The notes below the pieces were generated by a model. That model saw only the letters and a program-made list of their open reading frames with translations. It had not been told where the DNA came from and made no database searches. The position numbers were made by a program, and so were the translations under genes. From the NCBI RefSeq assembly GCF_037892605.1, contig NZ_JBBKTU010000001.1, positions 3,968,001-4,032,000 of the forward strand: a stretch of 64,000 nucleotides of DNA. The letters run 5' to 3'. Origin of the DNA: Lacibacter sp. H407 (GTDB lineage Bacteria > Bacteroidota > Bacteroidia > Chitinophagales > Chitinophagaceae). This document shows, in pieces, positions 8,932-17,688 of this stretch; position 1 is the stretch's first letter; each line of letters begins with the position of its first letter.

Positions 8932-10395
8932 ATGCAGGAATTGATCAATATTGTTTGGTTTAAAAAGGATCTTAGACTTACTGATCATGCTCCATTGGCC
9001 GCTGCTGTGAAAAACGGTTTACCTGTATTGTTGCTTCATTTCTTTGAACCTGGCTTGATGGGTGCTGCCGACAGTGATGAACGGCACTGGCGTTTCATTT
9101 ATGAATCAATTGAAGAAATAAAAGCAAAGCTTCATTACAATCAAATTCACTTCTATTCGCTCCATGCCGAAGTAATACCTGTACTTCAGGAATTAAAAAG
9201 CATTTACAATATCAAAGCTGTTTTTTCACATGAAGAAACCGGAAATGCCATCAGCTACGAACGGGATAAAGCAGTTGCTGTTTTTTGTAAGCAACACAAC
9301 ATACAATGGATAGAGCATCCAACCAACGGCATCATACGCGGTTTAACAAATCGTAAAAACTGGAGTGAACGATGGACGGAAACCATGACGTCAGCAGAGC
9401 ACACGGTGGAGCTCTCTGCAATTCAAGCAGTGCAACTACCAGCATCGTTTGATGTGCATGATGCTTGTGAAACACTCCCAAAAAATCTGACAAAAAGGAA
9501 TCCGTTGTTTCAGCCAGGTGGAGAAACCGCAGCCTGGCGTTATCTGCATTCGTTTCTAAACGAACGCTACGTTACTTACAGCAGGCATATATCAAAACCG
9601 GAAGAAAGCAGAAAAAGCTGCAGCCGCATTTCGCCTTATTTAACATACGGCAATGTGAGTATGAAACAGGTATATCAGGCAACAGTAAAAGCGGCACAAG
9701 AAACATCGTATAAACGACCGCTGCATTTTTTTACCGCCCGTCTTCACTGGCATTGCCATTTCATTCAAAAATTTGAAAGCGAATGCCGCATGGAATTTGA
9801 AAACCTGAACAGAGGTTTTGATGTGATTCGTACAGAAGTCAATGAAGAATATCTGAAGGCATGGAAAAACGGCGTAACCGGTGTTCCGTTGATTGATGCC
9901 TGTATGCGTTGCGTTACGCAAACCGGCTATCTTAACTTTCGTATGCGCAGTATGCTGGCTTCATTTCTAACACATCATTTGTGGCAACCCTGGCAAGCGG
10001 GTGCGGCCCATTTAGCCAGGCAGTTTTTAGATTACGAGCCGGGCATTCATTATCCGCAATTTCAAATGCAGGCGGGAACCATGGGTGTGAATACCATTCG
10101 CATTTACAATCCGGTGAAGCAAGGGAAAGATCATGACCCTGAAGGTTTCTTCATAAGAAAATGGATACCCGAATTAATAGAAGTGCCTGTTGAGTTTATC
10201 CATGAACCTTGGTTGATGAGCAGTATGGAACAACAATTACATAAGCTGCAATTAGGTGTTGACTATCCCCTCCCGATTATTGATGTGCATGCAGCTGCGG
10301 CTTTTGCAAGGAAACATTTATGGGATACGAAAAAGTCGAAACCTGTTATTCATGATAATAAACGTGTGTTGGAAAAACATACGAAACGAAAGTGA
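8932..10395 (+). CDS. Photolyase/cryptochrome-family flavoprotein with unusual FAD site
   Basis: A 487-residue protein with an N-terminal Rossmann-like antenna domain (INIVWFKKDLRLTDH) and a helical FAD domain. FAD-binding landmarks are GGETAAWRYL, SRISPYLTYGNVS, RLHWHCHFIQKFE and GVPLIDACMR. In ordinary photolyases an Asp-Asn-Asn-Gly-Gly-Trp stretch contacts the flavin and starts the Trp electron chain. Here residues 367-379 read DYEPGIHYPQFQM, so the Asn and Trp positions appear replaced, then NTIRIYNPVKQGKD. The family is certain; whether it repairs CPD or 6-4 lesions, or senses light, is not. The stop codon is 12 bases from the convergent small membrane gene. Confidence 0.88.
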   Translation: MQELINIVWFKKDLRLTDHAPLAAAVKNGLPVLLLHFFEPGLMGAADSDERHWRFIYESIEEIKAKLHYNQIHFYSLHAEVIPVLQELKSIYNIKAVFSHEETGNAISYERDKAVAVFCKQHNIQWIEHPTNGIIRGLTNRKNWSERWTETMTSAEHTVELSAIQAVQLPASFDVHDACETLPKNLTKRNPLFQPGGETAAWRYLHSFLNERYVTYSRHISKPEESRKSCSRISPYLTYGNVSMKQVYQATVKAAQETSYKRPLHFFTARLHWHCHFIQKFESECRMEFENLNRGFDVIRTEVNEEYLKAWKNGVTGVPLIDACMRCVTQTGYLNFRMRSMLASFLTHHLWQPWQAGAAHLARQFLDYEPGIHYPQFQMQAGTMGVNTIRIYNPVKQGKDHDPEGFFIRKWIPELIEVPVEFIHEPWLMSSMEQQLHKLQLGVDYPLPIIDVHAAAAFARKHLWDTKKSKPVIHDNKRVLEKHTKRK

Positions 10396-10407
10396 ACTAT
10401 ACACACT

Positions 10408-10596
10408 TTAAAAAATGAGTTGTACCACTACAAGTGAAACAAAAAGAATTAAAAGAAAATAACCAGTCCAAAAATTTCTATTCTTCTTTTCATCAATCAA
10501 ATGATCACTATACTTTCCACGAAAACCGGACAGCAGCCAAAATGCAAACCCTCCAGTCATCATTGGAATTAAATATGCAATTGGTTTATCTCCCAT
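10408..10596 (-). CDS. Tiny two-helix membrane protein coupled to amylase
   Basis: A 62-residue protein with two predicted membrane helices (about residues 7-24 and 43-61) joined by a charged loop (RGKYSDHLIDEKKNRN). Its ATG follows the amylase stop codon after a single base (TAA-A-ATG), which indicates translational coupling. No family is recognised. The coding call rests on the tight coupling and the clean membrane-protein composition. Confidence 0.6.
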   Translation of the reverse strand: MGDKPIAYLIPMMTGGFAFWLLSGFRGKYSDHLIDEKKNRNFWTGYFLLILFVSLVVVQLIF

Positions 10597-10597
10597 T

Positions 10598-11956
10598 TTA
10601 GTAGCTATAAACCAAATACCCCCACGGCGCTAATGCAAAACTTTGTCCGTCGGTGAGCTGTTCTTTTTTATCAACAAATACATTTTGTGCTTCACCGGCA
10701 ATTGTGCCCTGCACTGTAAATGTTTGTGGTTTGTTTGAAAGGTTGAGTAACACCAACACTTTCTTTCCACCTTTCTCTCTTGTGTAAGCAAATACTGCAT
10801 CATCATTGGAAGATTGCAACTTGGTATACGCTGCATCTACTGCCAACGCAGGTGTGTTTTTACGCAGTGCCAATAATGTTTTATAAAACGGTGCACGTTG
10901 AAATTTGCCGAATGAAATGGTGTCTTTGTAGAAAAAAGAAATCGAATCCAGAAACGGTTCTTCCTGTCCGCTGTAAATTAATGGCAATGTATTTTTCCAT
11001 GTTTGTGATAACACAGCAAACGGTGCATGTACTGCACCGGGCATGGTGGCATAGTCGGCTTTGTTCCAGCTGTTCTCATCGTGATTGCTGGTGAAATACA
11101 TTTTAATATAGTTGGGCGGATAACTTTCATCCAAATGACGGATCACTGTGTCCAACACTTTTGCACTCACTTCTCCATTGGCAACTTTTTTCATCTTTGC
11201 AAATCCATCCCAGCCATAGCTGGCATGAAAGCCTGCATCATGCAACCAGGCTACATCACCTTCAGCCAATAAAAATATATCAGGCTTTACTGTTTTCAAC
11301 TCTGTAATGCATCGTTGCCAGAAACTGCGGGGTGCTTCTGCTGCCACATCGCAACGAAATCCATCAATATTTGTTTCTGTTAACCAAAACTTCATTGCAT
11401 TGATCATACTGTCGTGTAATAATGGATTCCAATAGTTGAGATCACGTGTATCACTCCAGTCGAATGCATATGCAAATTGTCCGTCTTTATTTTTCAGAAA
11501 AAAATCTGGGTTCGATTGCATCCAACGATTGTCTGCGCCTGTATGGTTGGCAACCCAATCCGTAATCACTTTAAAGCCCAGTTCGTGTGCTTTGTTCACC
11601 AGATTTTTCCAATCTTCTATTGTTCCAAACTCCGGATTCACCGCTGTGTAATCGGCCACTGCATAATAACTTCCCAATTCACCTTTGCGATCAACTTTGC
11701 TGATGGGTGTAATGGGCATGAACCAGAGAATCTCTGCGCCCATTTCTTTTAGCCTCGGCAAGTGAGCCTCGAAGGCTTTAAATGTTCCCTCCGGTGTGTA
11801 TTGCCTTACGTTCACTTCATAAATATTCGACTGCAAAACATAGTCCGGAACAGCAGGTGAAATGGTTCCCGTTGTTTTCTTTTCGACCGTTGTTGTACAT
11901 GAATTAAGTAAAAGAAATGCAGCGGGTGCAACAAGCAATAGTTGGCGGAGGGTCAT
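10598..11956 (-). CDS. Alpha-amylase-family (GH13) lipoprotein
   Basis: A secreted alpha-glucan hydrolase of about 452 residues. Starting at ATG 11956 gives a lipoprotein signal with lipobox LLNSC (Cys20), so it is probably anchored in the outer membrane. GH13 conserved regions appear in order: DWVANH (region I), GFRCDVA with the Asp nucleophile, LLAEGD with the Glu acid/base, and FTSNHDEN with the third carboxylate. A short C-terminal beta domain follows. Likely substrates are maltodextrins or starch; no SusC/SusD pair is nearby, so it is not part of a classic utilisation locus. An upstream in-frame start would bury the signal peptide and was rejected. Confidence 0.9.
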   Translation of the reverse strand: MTLRQLLLVAPAAFLLLNSCTTTVEKKTTGTISPAVPDYVLQSNIYEVNVRQYTPEGTFKAFEAHLPRLKEMGAEILWFMPITPISKVDRKGELGSYYAVADYTAVNPEFGTIEDWKNLVNKAHELGFKVITDWVANHTGADNRWMQSNPDFFLKNKDGQFAYAFDWSDTRDLNYWNPLLHDSMINAMKFWLTETNIDGFRCDVAAEAPRSFWQRCITELKTVKPDIFLLAEGDVAWLHDAGFHASYGWDGFAKMKKVANGEVSAKVLDTVIRHLDESYPPNYIKMYFTSNHDENSWNKADYATMPGAVHAPFAVLSQTWKNTLPLIYSGQEEPFLDSISFFYKDTISFGKFQRAPFYKTLLALRKNTPALAVDAAYTKLQSSNDDAVFAYTREKGGKKVLVLLNLSNKPQTFTVQGTIAGEAQNVFVDKKEQLTDGQSFALAPWGYLVYSY

Positions 11957-12053
11957 ATGCAAAAATTTAGAAAAGGGAAAGTAAGGACTTTTTTGATATC
12001 CTCCCATTTCTGAGTTAGACCTGTTGCAATTTTATTGAAATACTTTTGAACGA

Positions 12054-13181
12054 TCAGATCAACGTTTTCAGTTTCTCAACCACAATATCCACTTCTTCTT
12101 TTGTATTGTATTTGCTGAAAGAGAAACGAACAGGAATTTGATTGGGGTTGCTGTTGATGGCACGAATTACATGTGAACCTTGTTGTGCACCACTGGTGCA
12201 GGCGCTGCCACCCGATGCACAGATGCCCTCCATATCCAGATTCATCAACAACATTTCTGATTTTTCTGATTTTGGAAAACTTACATTCAACACTGTGTAG
12301 TTGCTTCTGCCCATTGGATCGCCATTGAAGCTGATACCCTTGATCTGCTTTTTCAATTGCTCGATCATATAGTATTTGATGCCTTGTATATGTGCACTTT
12401 CTTCTTCGAGTTTTTCAGTTGCGATCTGCAATGCTTTAGCAAAACCAACAATGCCATACACGTTCTCTGTTCCGGCACGCATGTTTCGTTCCTGTCCGCC
12501 ACCATGAATGTATGGTTTGATGTGAACATTCTCGTTGATATATAACAACCCTGCGCCTTTCGGGCCATGAAATTTATGTGCTGAACCGCTGATGAAATGA
12601 ACAGGTGTGCTGCGCAGATCAAGCGGAAAATGTCCGATGGTTTGTACCGTATCAGAATGAAAAATGGCATTGTATAATTTGCACAAATTTCCAACCGCAT
12701 GCAGATCGGTGATGTTGCCGATCTCGTTGTTTGCATGCATCAGCGTGACCAAAGTTTTTTCTTCGTTTGCTGCAAGCAGTTGCTCCAGATGTTCCAGATC
12801 AATATGGCCATTGGGAAGAACATCAACATAACTCACTTTGGCTTCGTCGAGATTATCTAAGTATTCTACAGTGTGCAACGTAGCATGGTGCTCAATACGT
12901 GATGTGATGATATGTTTGCAACCAAGATCACGAACCGATGCTGTGATCGCTGTATTGGAACTTTCTGTGCCTCCGCTGGTAAAGAAAATTTCTGCAGGAT
13001 GTGCATTGAGTGTTTTGGCTACGCTCTTGCGTGCATTTTCAATGGCTAGTCTTGTTTCCCGTCCGAATGAATAAATAGAAGATGGATTGCCAAAACCGTT
13101 TTGCAAATACGGAAGCATGGCATCTAAAACCTGCGGATCGATGGCCGTAGTGGCGGCATTGTCAAAATAAATACGGGTCAT
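12054..13181 (-). CDS. Cysteine desulfurase, NifS/IscS family
   Basis: A PLP enzyme that takes sulfur from L-cysteine as a protein persulfide for Fe-S clusters and thio-modifications. Its 375 residues start at MTRIYFDNAATTAIDP. Lys203 in SGSAHKFHGPKG is the expected Schiff-base lysine, RIEHHA holds the cofactor-stacking His, and the catalytic cysteine is Cys328 in GGSACTSG, on the loop of IscS/NifS-type (class I) enzymes. A longer frame to 13271 adds 30 unrelated residues. It lies about 90 bases downstream of glmM. No scaffold gene is adjacent; an A-type carrier is encoded 32 kb away at 45.1 kb. Confidence 0.93.
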   Translation of the reverse strand: MTRIYFDNAATTAIDPQVLDAMLPYLQNGFGNPSSIYSFGRETRLAIENARKSVAKTLNAHPAEIFFTSGGTESSNTAITASVRDLGCKHIITSRIEHHATLHTVEYLDNLDEAKVSYVDVLPNGHIDLEHLEQLLAANEEKTLVTLMHANNEIGNITDLHAVGNLCKLYNAIFHSDTVQTIGHFPLDLRSTPVHFISGSAHKFHGPKGAGLLYINENVHIKPYIHGGGQERNMRAGTENVYGIVGFAKALQIATEKLEEESAHIQGIKYYMIEQLKKQIKGISFNGDPMGRSNYTVLNVSFPKSEKSEMLLMNLDMEGICASGGSACTSGAQQGSHVIRAINSNPNQIPVRFSFSKYNTKEEVDIVVEKLKTLI

Positions 13182-13274
13182 AATAAGGGAAATGAGGCTG
13201 CAAAGATAAGGTGTTAGAGTTTGTGAAACTGAGCCGTTGAGCCCCTTCAATACAGGCGGGCGACTCACCACATC

Positions 13275-14645
13275 TTACATCAACCCCTTTATCACATTCA
13301 TTACCTCATTTGCCAATGCATCGGCTTTTTCAATTGTTGAAGCTTCCGAATAAACCCGGATGATGGGTTCTGTATTGCTGCTCCGCAAATGCACCCAACT
13401 TTTATCGAACTCAATTTTCACACCATCTATGGTATTAACAGGTTGTGAAGCATATTGATCTTTCACTTTTACCAGCAATGCTTTTACATCAGTCTCTTTT
13501 GGGAGATCGATCTTTTGCTTGCTCATGAAATAATCCGGATATGTTTTGCGAAGCTCTGCTGTTGTTTTACCGGTTTGTGCAAGATGTGTGAGGAATAAAG
13601 CAATGCCGATCAATGCATCCCTTCCATAATGCAATTGCGGATCGATGATACCACCGTTGCCTTCGCCACCGATCACTGCATTTACTTCCTTCATCATCGT
13701 TACCACATTCACCTCTCCTACTGCACTGGCAAAGTATTCACCACCATGTTTTTCTGTTACATCTTTTAAAGCACGTGTGGAAGAAAGATTTGAAACCGTA
13801 TTACCTTTTTGTTTTGATAATATATAATCTGCAACAGCAACCAATGTATATTCTTCACCAAACAAACTGCCATCATCACTTACAAAACACAGGCGATCTA
13901 CATCGGGATCAACTGCAATACCGAGATCGGCTTGCTGCTTTACCACTTCTGTGCAAAGATCGACGAGGTTTTCAGCAAGCGGCTCAGGGTTATGTGCAAA
14001 GTTGCCATGCATATCTGCATGCAAAACAGTATAGTTTGTTACGCCCAATGCTTCCAGCAAAGCGGGTACAGCAACAGCACCTGAACTGTTGATGGCATCA
14101 ATCACCACCTTGAATTTCTTTTCAGCGATCTTCTTTTTATTCACCAACGGATGCACAAGAATGGCATCAATATGTGTTTGTAATAAACTTTCATCGTAAG
14201 AATAGGAACCTAATTCATCCACTCCTGCAAAATCAAATGCTTCTTTTTCTGCAATGCCCAGCATTTGCAAACCAAGTTCAGCACTGATGAATTCTCCTTT
14301 TTCATTTAAGAGCTTTAGTGCATTCCATTGTTTTGGGTTATGCGATGCCGTTAAAATAATACCTCCCGCAGCTCCTTCAAACTTCACCGCCATTTCAACG
14401 GTGGGTGTTGTACTGAGGCCGAGATCGATCACATCCAATCCCATACCGATCAAGGTATTCACCACCAGGCTGCGCACCATTTCGCCACTCATCCGTCCAT
14501 CACGACCGACAATTACCTTTTTGCCTTTGCCAAGAATCGTTGCATATGCTGCCGTGAATTTTACAATATCAACAGGTGTTAAATTATCACCGGGTGCACC
14601 ACCAATGGTACCACGAATGCCGGAGATCGATTTCATTAAAGCCAT
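13275..14645 (-). CDS. glmM: Phosphoglucosamine mutase / phosphohexomutase
   Basis: An alpha-D-phosphohexomutase of 456 residues with all four domains. The phosphoserine is Ser101 in LTASHNPKQW, the Mg-binding loop is DPDVDRL (Asp246, 248, 250), the sugar-specificity loop is GEGNGG, and the C-terminal phosphate-binding loop is RSSNTEPIIRVY. The GEGNGG loop is typical of glucosamine- and mannose-type mutases. In Bacteroidota this family is taken as GlmM, converting glucosamine-6-P to glucosamine-1-P for UDP-GlcNAc; a phosphomannomutase activity cannot be excluded. A TACCTTCGC -7-like element lies about 40 bases upstream. Confidence 0.88.
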   Translation of the reverse strand: MALMKSISGIRGTIGGAPGDNLTPVDIVKFTAAYATILGKGKKVIVGRDGRMSGEMVRSLVVNTLIGMGLDVIDLGLSTTPTVEMAVKFEGAAGGIILTASHNPKQWNALKLLNEKGEFISAELGLQMLGIAEKEAFDFAGVDELGSYSYDESLLQTHIDAILVHPLVNKKKIAEKKFKVVIDAINSSGAVAVPALLEALGVTNYTVLHADMHGNFAHNPEPLAENLVDLCTEVVKQQADLGIAVDPDVDRLCFVSDDGSLFGEEYTLVAVADYILSKQKGNTVSNLSSTRALKDVTEKHGGEYFASAVGEVNVVTMMKEVNAVIGGEGNGGIIDPQLHYGRDALIGIALFLTHLAQTGKTTAELRKTYPDYFMSKQKIDLPKETDVKALLVKVKDQYASQPVNTIDGVKIEFDKSWVHLRSSNTEPIIRVYSEASTIEKADALANEVMNVIKGLM

Positions 14646-14685
14646 GACTGATTTATGATTTTAGATTTGCGATTGCAGATTTGCT

Positions 14686-14694
14686 GCGAAGGTA
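14686..14694 (-). promoter_or_regulatory. -7-like element before glmM
   Basis: TACCTTCGC on the minus strand, one base off TAnnTTTGC. The same TTCGC variant precedes the cystathionine beta-synthase and desaturase genes. Confidence 0.4.
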
Positions 14695-14740
14695 ATGCTT
14701 GTTGTTTGATTGAAATGTGTTGATGCAACCGTATGCGTTG

Positions 14741-14806
14741 AAGGATGTGTATCTCGACTGCGCTCGATACATATCAAAACACCCTTCGACTGCCGCTCAG
14801 GGCTAC
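14741..14806. repeat. REP-like double palindrome between holA and glmM
   Basis: Two GC-rich dyads lie side by side: GTATC-TCGACTGCGCTC-GATAC and CCC-TTCGACTGCCGCTCA-GGG. Both share the TTCGACTG-CGCTC core of REP-like intergenic elements. The right end touches the holA stop codon, so the element may act as an RNA 3'-end structure for holA. Confidence 0.55.
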
Positions 14807-15798
14807 ATCATCATCTTATAGATCATCTCTTTCAACAGTGAAGCATCTTCTGTACCCACATCACCTACGCCGACACTTCGCAAATTATAATGATGCATGA
14901 GTAATAAAGCTGATTGCACGCCTTCAAATCCGTAAATGTTTGCTGATGCCTTGTAATCTTTCAAAAACCAGGCATTGATCCCTGTTTGTGCTGCTACAGT
15001 TTTATCATCGCCCTGCGTTCCAAACAACATAAACACTTTGGAAAAATAACTGTAAAGTGATGGCAACACTAATTGAATGGGTGCAGCTTTTGGATTGCCT
15101 TCAAAATACTCAACGATCTGTAACGCTTTCGACAGGTTCTTTTTACCAACCGCATTCTGCAGTTCAAACACATTGTATTCCTTGCTAATGCCAACAAATT
15201 TTTCAATGTCGTCGTCGTTAATTGTTTTACGATCGCCGAGGTTTAAGATCACTTTATCTACCTCGTTGGCAATACGACTGAGATCGTTCCCGATATGATC
15301 AACTAACAAGTGAACCGCTTTTTGCGTTGGCTGATAACCTTTGTGTTCGATCAGGTCCTGGGTCCAGGCAGGCAGTTCATTATCGTACATTTTTTTTGTA
15401 CTGATCACTTCGCCTTTTTCTTTCAACAGTTTGGCCAGCTTACTTCTACCATCTACTTTTTTTTCTTTGTGCGCCACAACAAAAACGGTAGAGACCAGTG
15501 GATTGCCGATATAACTTTCCAGCTTGTCGATGTCTTTCATTTGCTGGGCTTCTTTCAATATCACCACCTGCTTATCAGAAAACATGGGATAACGCATGCA
15601 GGCATTCACAACATCGGCCCAACTGGAATCTTTGCCATAAAAAACGCTCAAATTAAACCCTGCTTCGGCTTCACTTAAAATTTTATGTTCAGCAGCGTCA
15701 ACCAATTGATCGATGTAATAATCTTCTTCTCCTTCAAACCAATAAACCGGTTTGAACTTTCCCTTTTTCCACTCATTCAGAATTTTATCAATATTCAT
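14803..15798 (-). CDS. holA: DNA polymerase III subunit delta
   Basis: The clamp-loader delta subunit, which opens the sliding clamp during replication. About 331 residues; the N-terminal segment IDKILNEWKKGKFKPVYWFE with GEEDYYIDQLV is the usual HolA start, followed by KQVVILKEAQQM and the helical collar domain. The ATG at 15798 lies three bases past the stop of the exonuclease gene (TGA at 15801-15803), so the two form an operon and are probably translationally coupled. The match is to the divergent Bacteroidota form of HolA, but order and motifs are clear. Confidence 0.9.
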   Translation of the reverse strand: MNIDKILNEWKKGKFKPVYWFEGEEDYYIDQLVDAAEHKILSEAEAGFNLSVFYGKDSSWADVVNACMRYPMFSDKQVVILKEAQQMKDIDKLESYIGNPLVSTVFVVAHKEKKVDGRSKLAKLLKEKGEVISTKKMYDNELPAWTQDLIEHKGYQPTQKAVHLLVDHIGNDLSRIANEVDKVILNLGDRKTINDDDIEKFVGISKEYNVFELQNAVGKKNLSKALQIVEYFEGNPKAAPIQLVLPSLYSYFSKVFMLFGTQGDDKTVAAQTGINAWFLKDYKASANIYGFEGVQSALLLMHHYNLRSVGVGDVGTEDASLLKEMIYKMMM

Positions 15799-15800
15799 AC

Positions 15801-16535
15801 TCAATCAGCAATGAAAATATTTTCCTGCGGCAGCAAAGGTAATTGTTGAAAGCGAAGAAAAACCTGTGCGGTAGCAATCACATCTTTCTGGCAATACTCC
15901 ACCAGTTTCTTCATATTTTTTTCATTGTAATAAATATCTTTTACCTGGCTTCCGTCAATTCCATCCTTTGGTGTTGGAATACCGAGGCAATTAGCCAGCA
16001 AGTGAAGCGATGTGTAGTTTTTGTAATCACCAAACTTCCAGAGTTGCATGGTATCAATAAGATTTGTTTCCCATGGCTTTTTGCCGCTTAATTGCAGAAA
16101 GGAAGGCAGCGGCAGGTTTTGCATCATCATCCGTCGGCTTATGTACGGTATATCAAATTCTTTAATGTTATGCCCGGCCAACTGCATGTGCGGAGCCGTT
16201 TTCGAAAATTTCTCAATTGCCTTACTGAATTCTGCTAACAGTTGTTTTTCGTCATCGCCGGCGTACGACTTTACCCGAAAACACAAACGGCTGCCTTTAT
16301 CAACATAAAAAAAGCCGGTGCTGATACAAATTATTTTACCGAATTCCGCCTGTATTCCGGCCTTTTGTACATACATTTCTGCAGCCGAAAAATTTTCTGG
16401 CATGGTTTTGGAAATTTTGTCTGCCCAGAGAACTTTCCATAATTCCGGCAGTTCTTCAAACGATGAATACTGTGGCACTGTTTCAATATCCAGTACCAGT
16501 ACTTGTTCGGGTTGATGGTGTTGCTGGTTAGTCAT
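15801..16535 (-). CDS. PolB-like 3'-5' exonuclease
   Basis: A DEDD-superfamily nuclease of 244 residues. Motif I is VLDIETVP (Asp/Glu pair), motif II AGHNIKEFDIPY, and motif III YCQKDVIAT with the Tyr of the DEDDy subclass. This layout matches predicted exonucleases related to the proofreading domain of family B polymerases, without the polymerase. A role in DNA repair or 3'-end trimming is inferred. It is the first gene of the pair with holA and is divergent from the coiled-coil gene with only 39 bases between. Confidence 0.85.
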   Translation of the reverse strand: MTNQQHHQPEQVLVLDIETVPQYSSFEELPELWKVLWADKISKTMPENFSAAEMYVQKAGIQAEFGKIICISTGFFYVDKGSRLCFRVKSYAGDDEKQLLAEFSKAIEKFSKTAPHMQLAGHNIKEFDIPYISRRMMMQNLPLPSFLQLSGKKPWETNLIDTMQLWKFGDYKNYTSLHLLANCLGIPTPKDGIDGSQVKDIYYNEKNMKKLVEYCQKDVIATAQVFLRFQQLPLLPQENIFIAD

Positions 16536-16574
16536 AACTTAAAAATAAATTTTTAAACTTTAAAATCAAACATT

Positions 16575-17561
16575 ATGTCTTATTCAAATTATCCTTCAGC
16601 AGCTCCTCAGGATACTCCTCCGCCAGCTCAAAAGAAAGACAGTCGTGGACTGATCTACGGTTTGTTGATCGCCGCATTACTTGGCACATGGGGTTATATT
16701 ATCTGGGACAAATCAAAAACCAAAGAAGTAACCACGCAACTGCAGGCGCAACTTAGCACAAGCGATAGCAGTAAAAGTGCAGTTCAAAACGAATACAATG
16801 CAGCATTGCAGCGTTTGGATGAATTGACCAGCATGAATGCAAGCATGGACAGTTTGGTGAAATCTAAGAACAGTGAAGTATCGAGTATGAAGAGTCGTAT
16901 TCAAACTTTGCTGAACAAGCAGAACAAAACAGCTGCTGATCTTGCAGAAGCAAAACGCCTGATCAATGAGTTGAATGAAAAAGTTAGCAGTTATGTAGTT
17001 GAAGTTGAAACATTGCGTGGCGAAAACCTGCAACTGAAAACAGAAAAGCAGGAAATAACTACACAAAAAGAAGCGTTACAGGTGCAGTACGATCAAACTA
17101 CAGCTGAGAAAATGGTTGTAGAATCAAAACTGGATGTAGCGTCTACATTGAATGCTTCAAACATCAACATCGTTACAATTGACGAGCGCAGAAATGGTAA
17201 AGAAAAAGAAAAAGATGTTGCAAAGCGTGTTGACAAGATCCGTTTAACATTCAACGTTTTCAACCGTGTGGGTGAAGAAGGTGCAAAAGATGTTTATGTA
17301 GTGATCACAGATCCTACAGGACAAGTAGTAAGTAACGAAGCATTAGGTAGCGGTCGTTTCACAACAAGAGATGAAGGTGAAAGAGTGTTTACAAAAATGA
17401 CCAACTTAACATTTACTCCCGGCAAATCAGTTCCTGTTTCAATTGAGTGGAAGCCAGGTGCAAAATTTGCAGAAGGTGCGTACAAAGTTGAAGTGTACAA
17501 CAACGGATTTAAAATTGGCGAAGGCAGCAAAACATTACGCAAAGGTGGATTGTTCAGCTAA
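16575..17561 (+). CDS. Membrane-anchored coiled-coil protein
   Basis: A 328-residue protein with a Pro/Ala-rich cytoplasmic start, one membrane helix (about residues 26-45, LIYGLLIAALLGTWGYIIW), a long coiled coil (about 52-185, heptads rich in Leu, Glu, Lys, Gln) and a C-terminal beta-rich domain (about 205-325) containing VYVVITDPTGQVVSN and VSIEWKPGAKFAEGAYKVEV. The last domain looks immunoglobulin-like. This suggests an envelope-spanning structural protein. No named family is recognised. It ends at a strong terminator. Confidence 0.75.
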   Translation: MSYSNYPSAAPQDTPPPAQKKDSRGLIYGLLIAALLGTWGYIIWDKSKTKEVTTQLQAQLSTSDSSKSAVQNEYNAALQRLDELTSMNASMDSLVKSKNSEVSSMKSRIQTLLNKQNKTAADLAEAKRLINELNEKVSSYVVEVETLRGENLQLKTEKQEITTQKEALQVQYDQTTAEKMVVESKLDVASTLNASNINIVTIDERRNGKEKEKDVAKRVDKIRLTFNVFNRVGEEGAKDVYVVITDPTGQVVSNEALGSGRFTTRDEGERVFTKMTNLTFTPGKSVPVSIEWKPGAKFAEGAYKVEVYNNGFKIGEGSKTLRKGGLFS

Positions 17562-17580
17562 GCATACATAAGCATACATA
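17561..17580. repeat. Tandem 10-bp repeat after a stop codon
   Basis: AGCATACATA occurs twice in direct tandem immediately after the stop codon of the coiled-coil gene. A small slippage-type duplication is the simplest reading. Confidence 0.6.
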
Positions 17581-17603
17581 CACGTTGATGGTTTATTAGT
17601 GAG

Positions 17604-17632
17604 GCGGCAGATTTATTCTGCCGCTTTTTTTT
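17604..17632 (+). terminator. Rho-independent terminator of the coiled-coil gene
   Basis: GCGGCAGA-TTTAT-TCTGCCGC, an 8-bp perfect stem, is followed by eight T residues. Confidence 0.92.
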
Positions 17633-17688
17633 GGTGGGCACGTCAGACCAAAAAAGGAGGTAAAATTTCGCAAAGAAAAATAAAGTAA

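Noticed and set aside
16536-16574. Divergent promoter pair in the 39-base gap
   Set aside because: AT-rich but with no TAnnTTTG or TTTG element on either strand.
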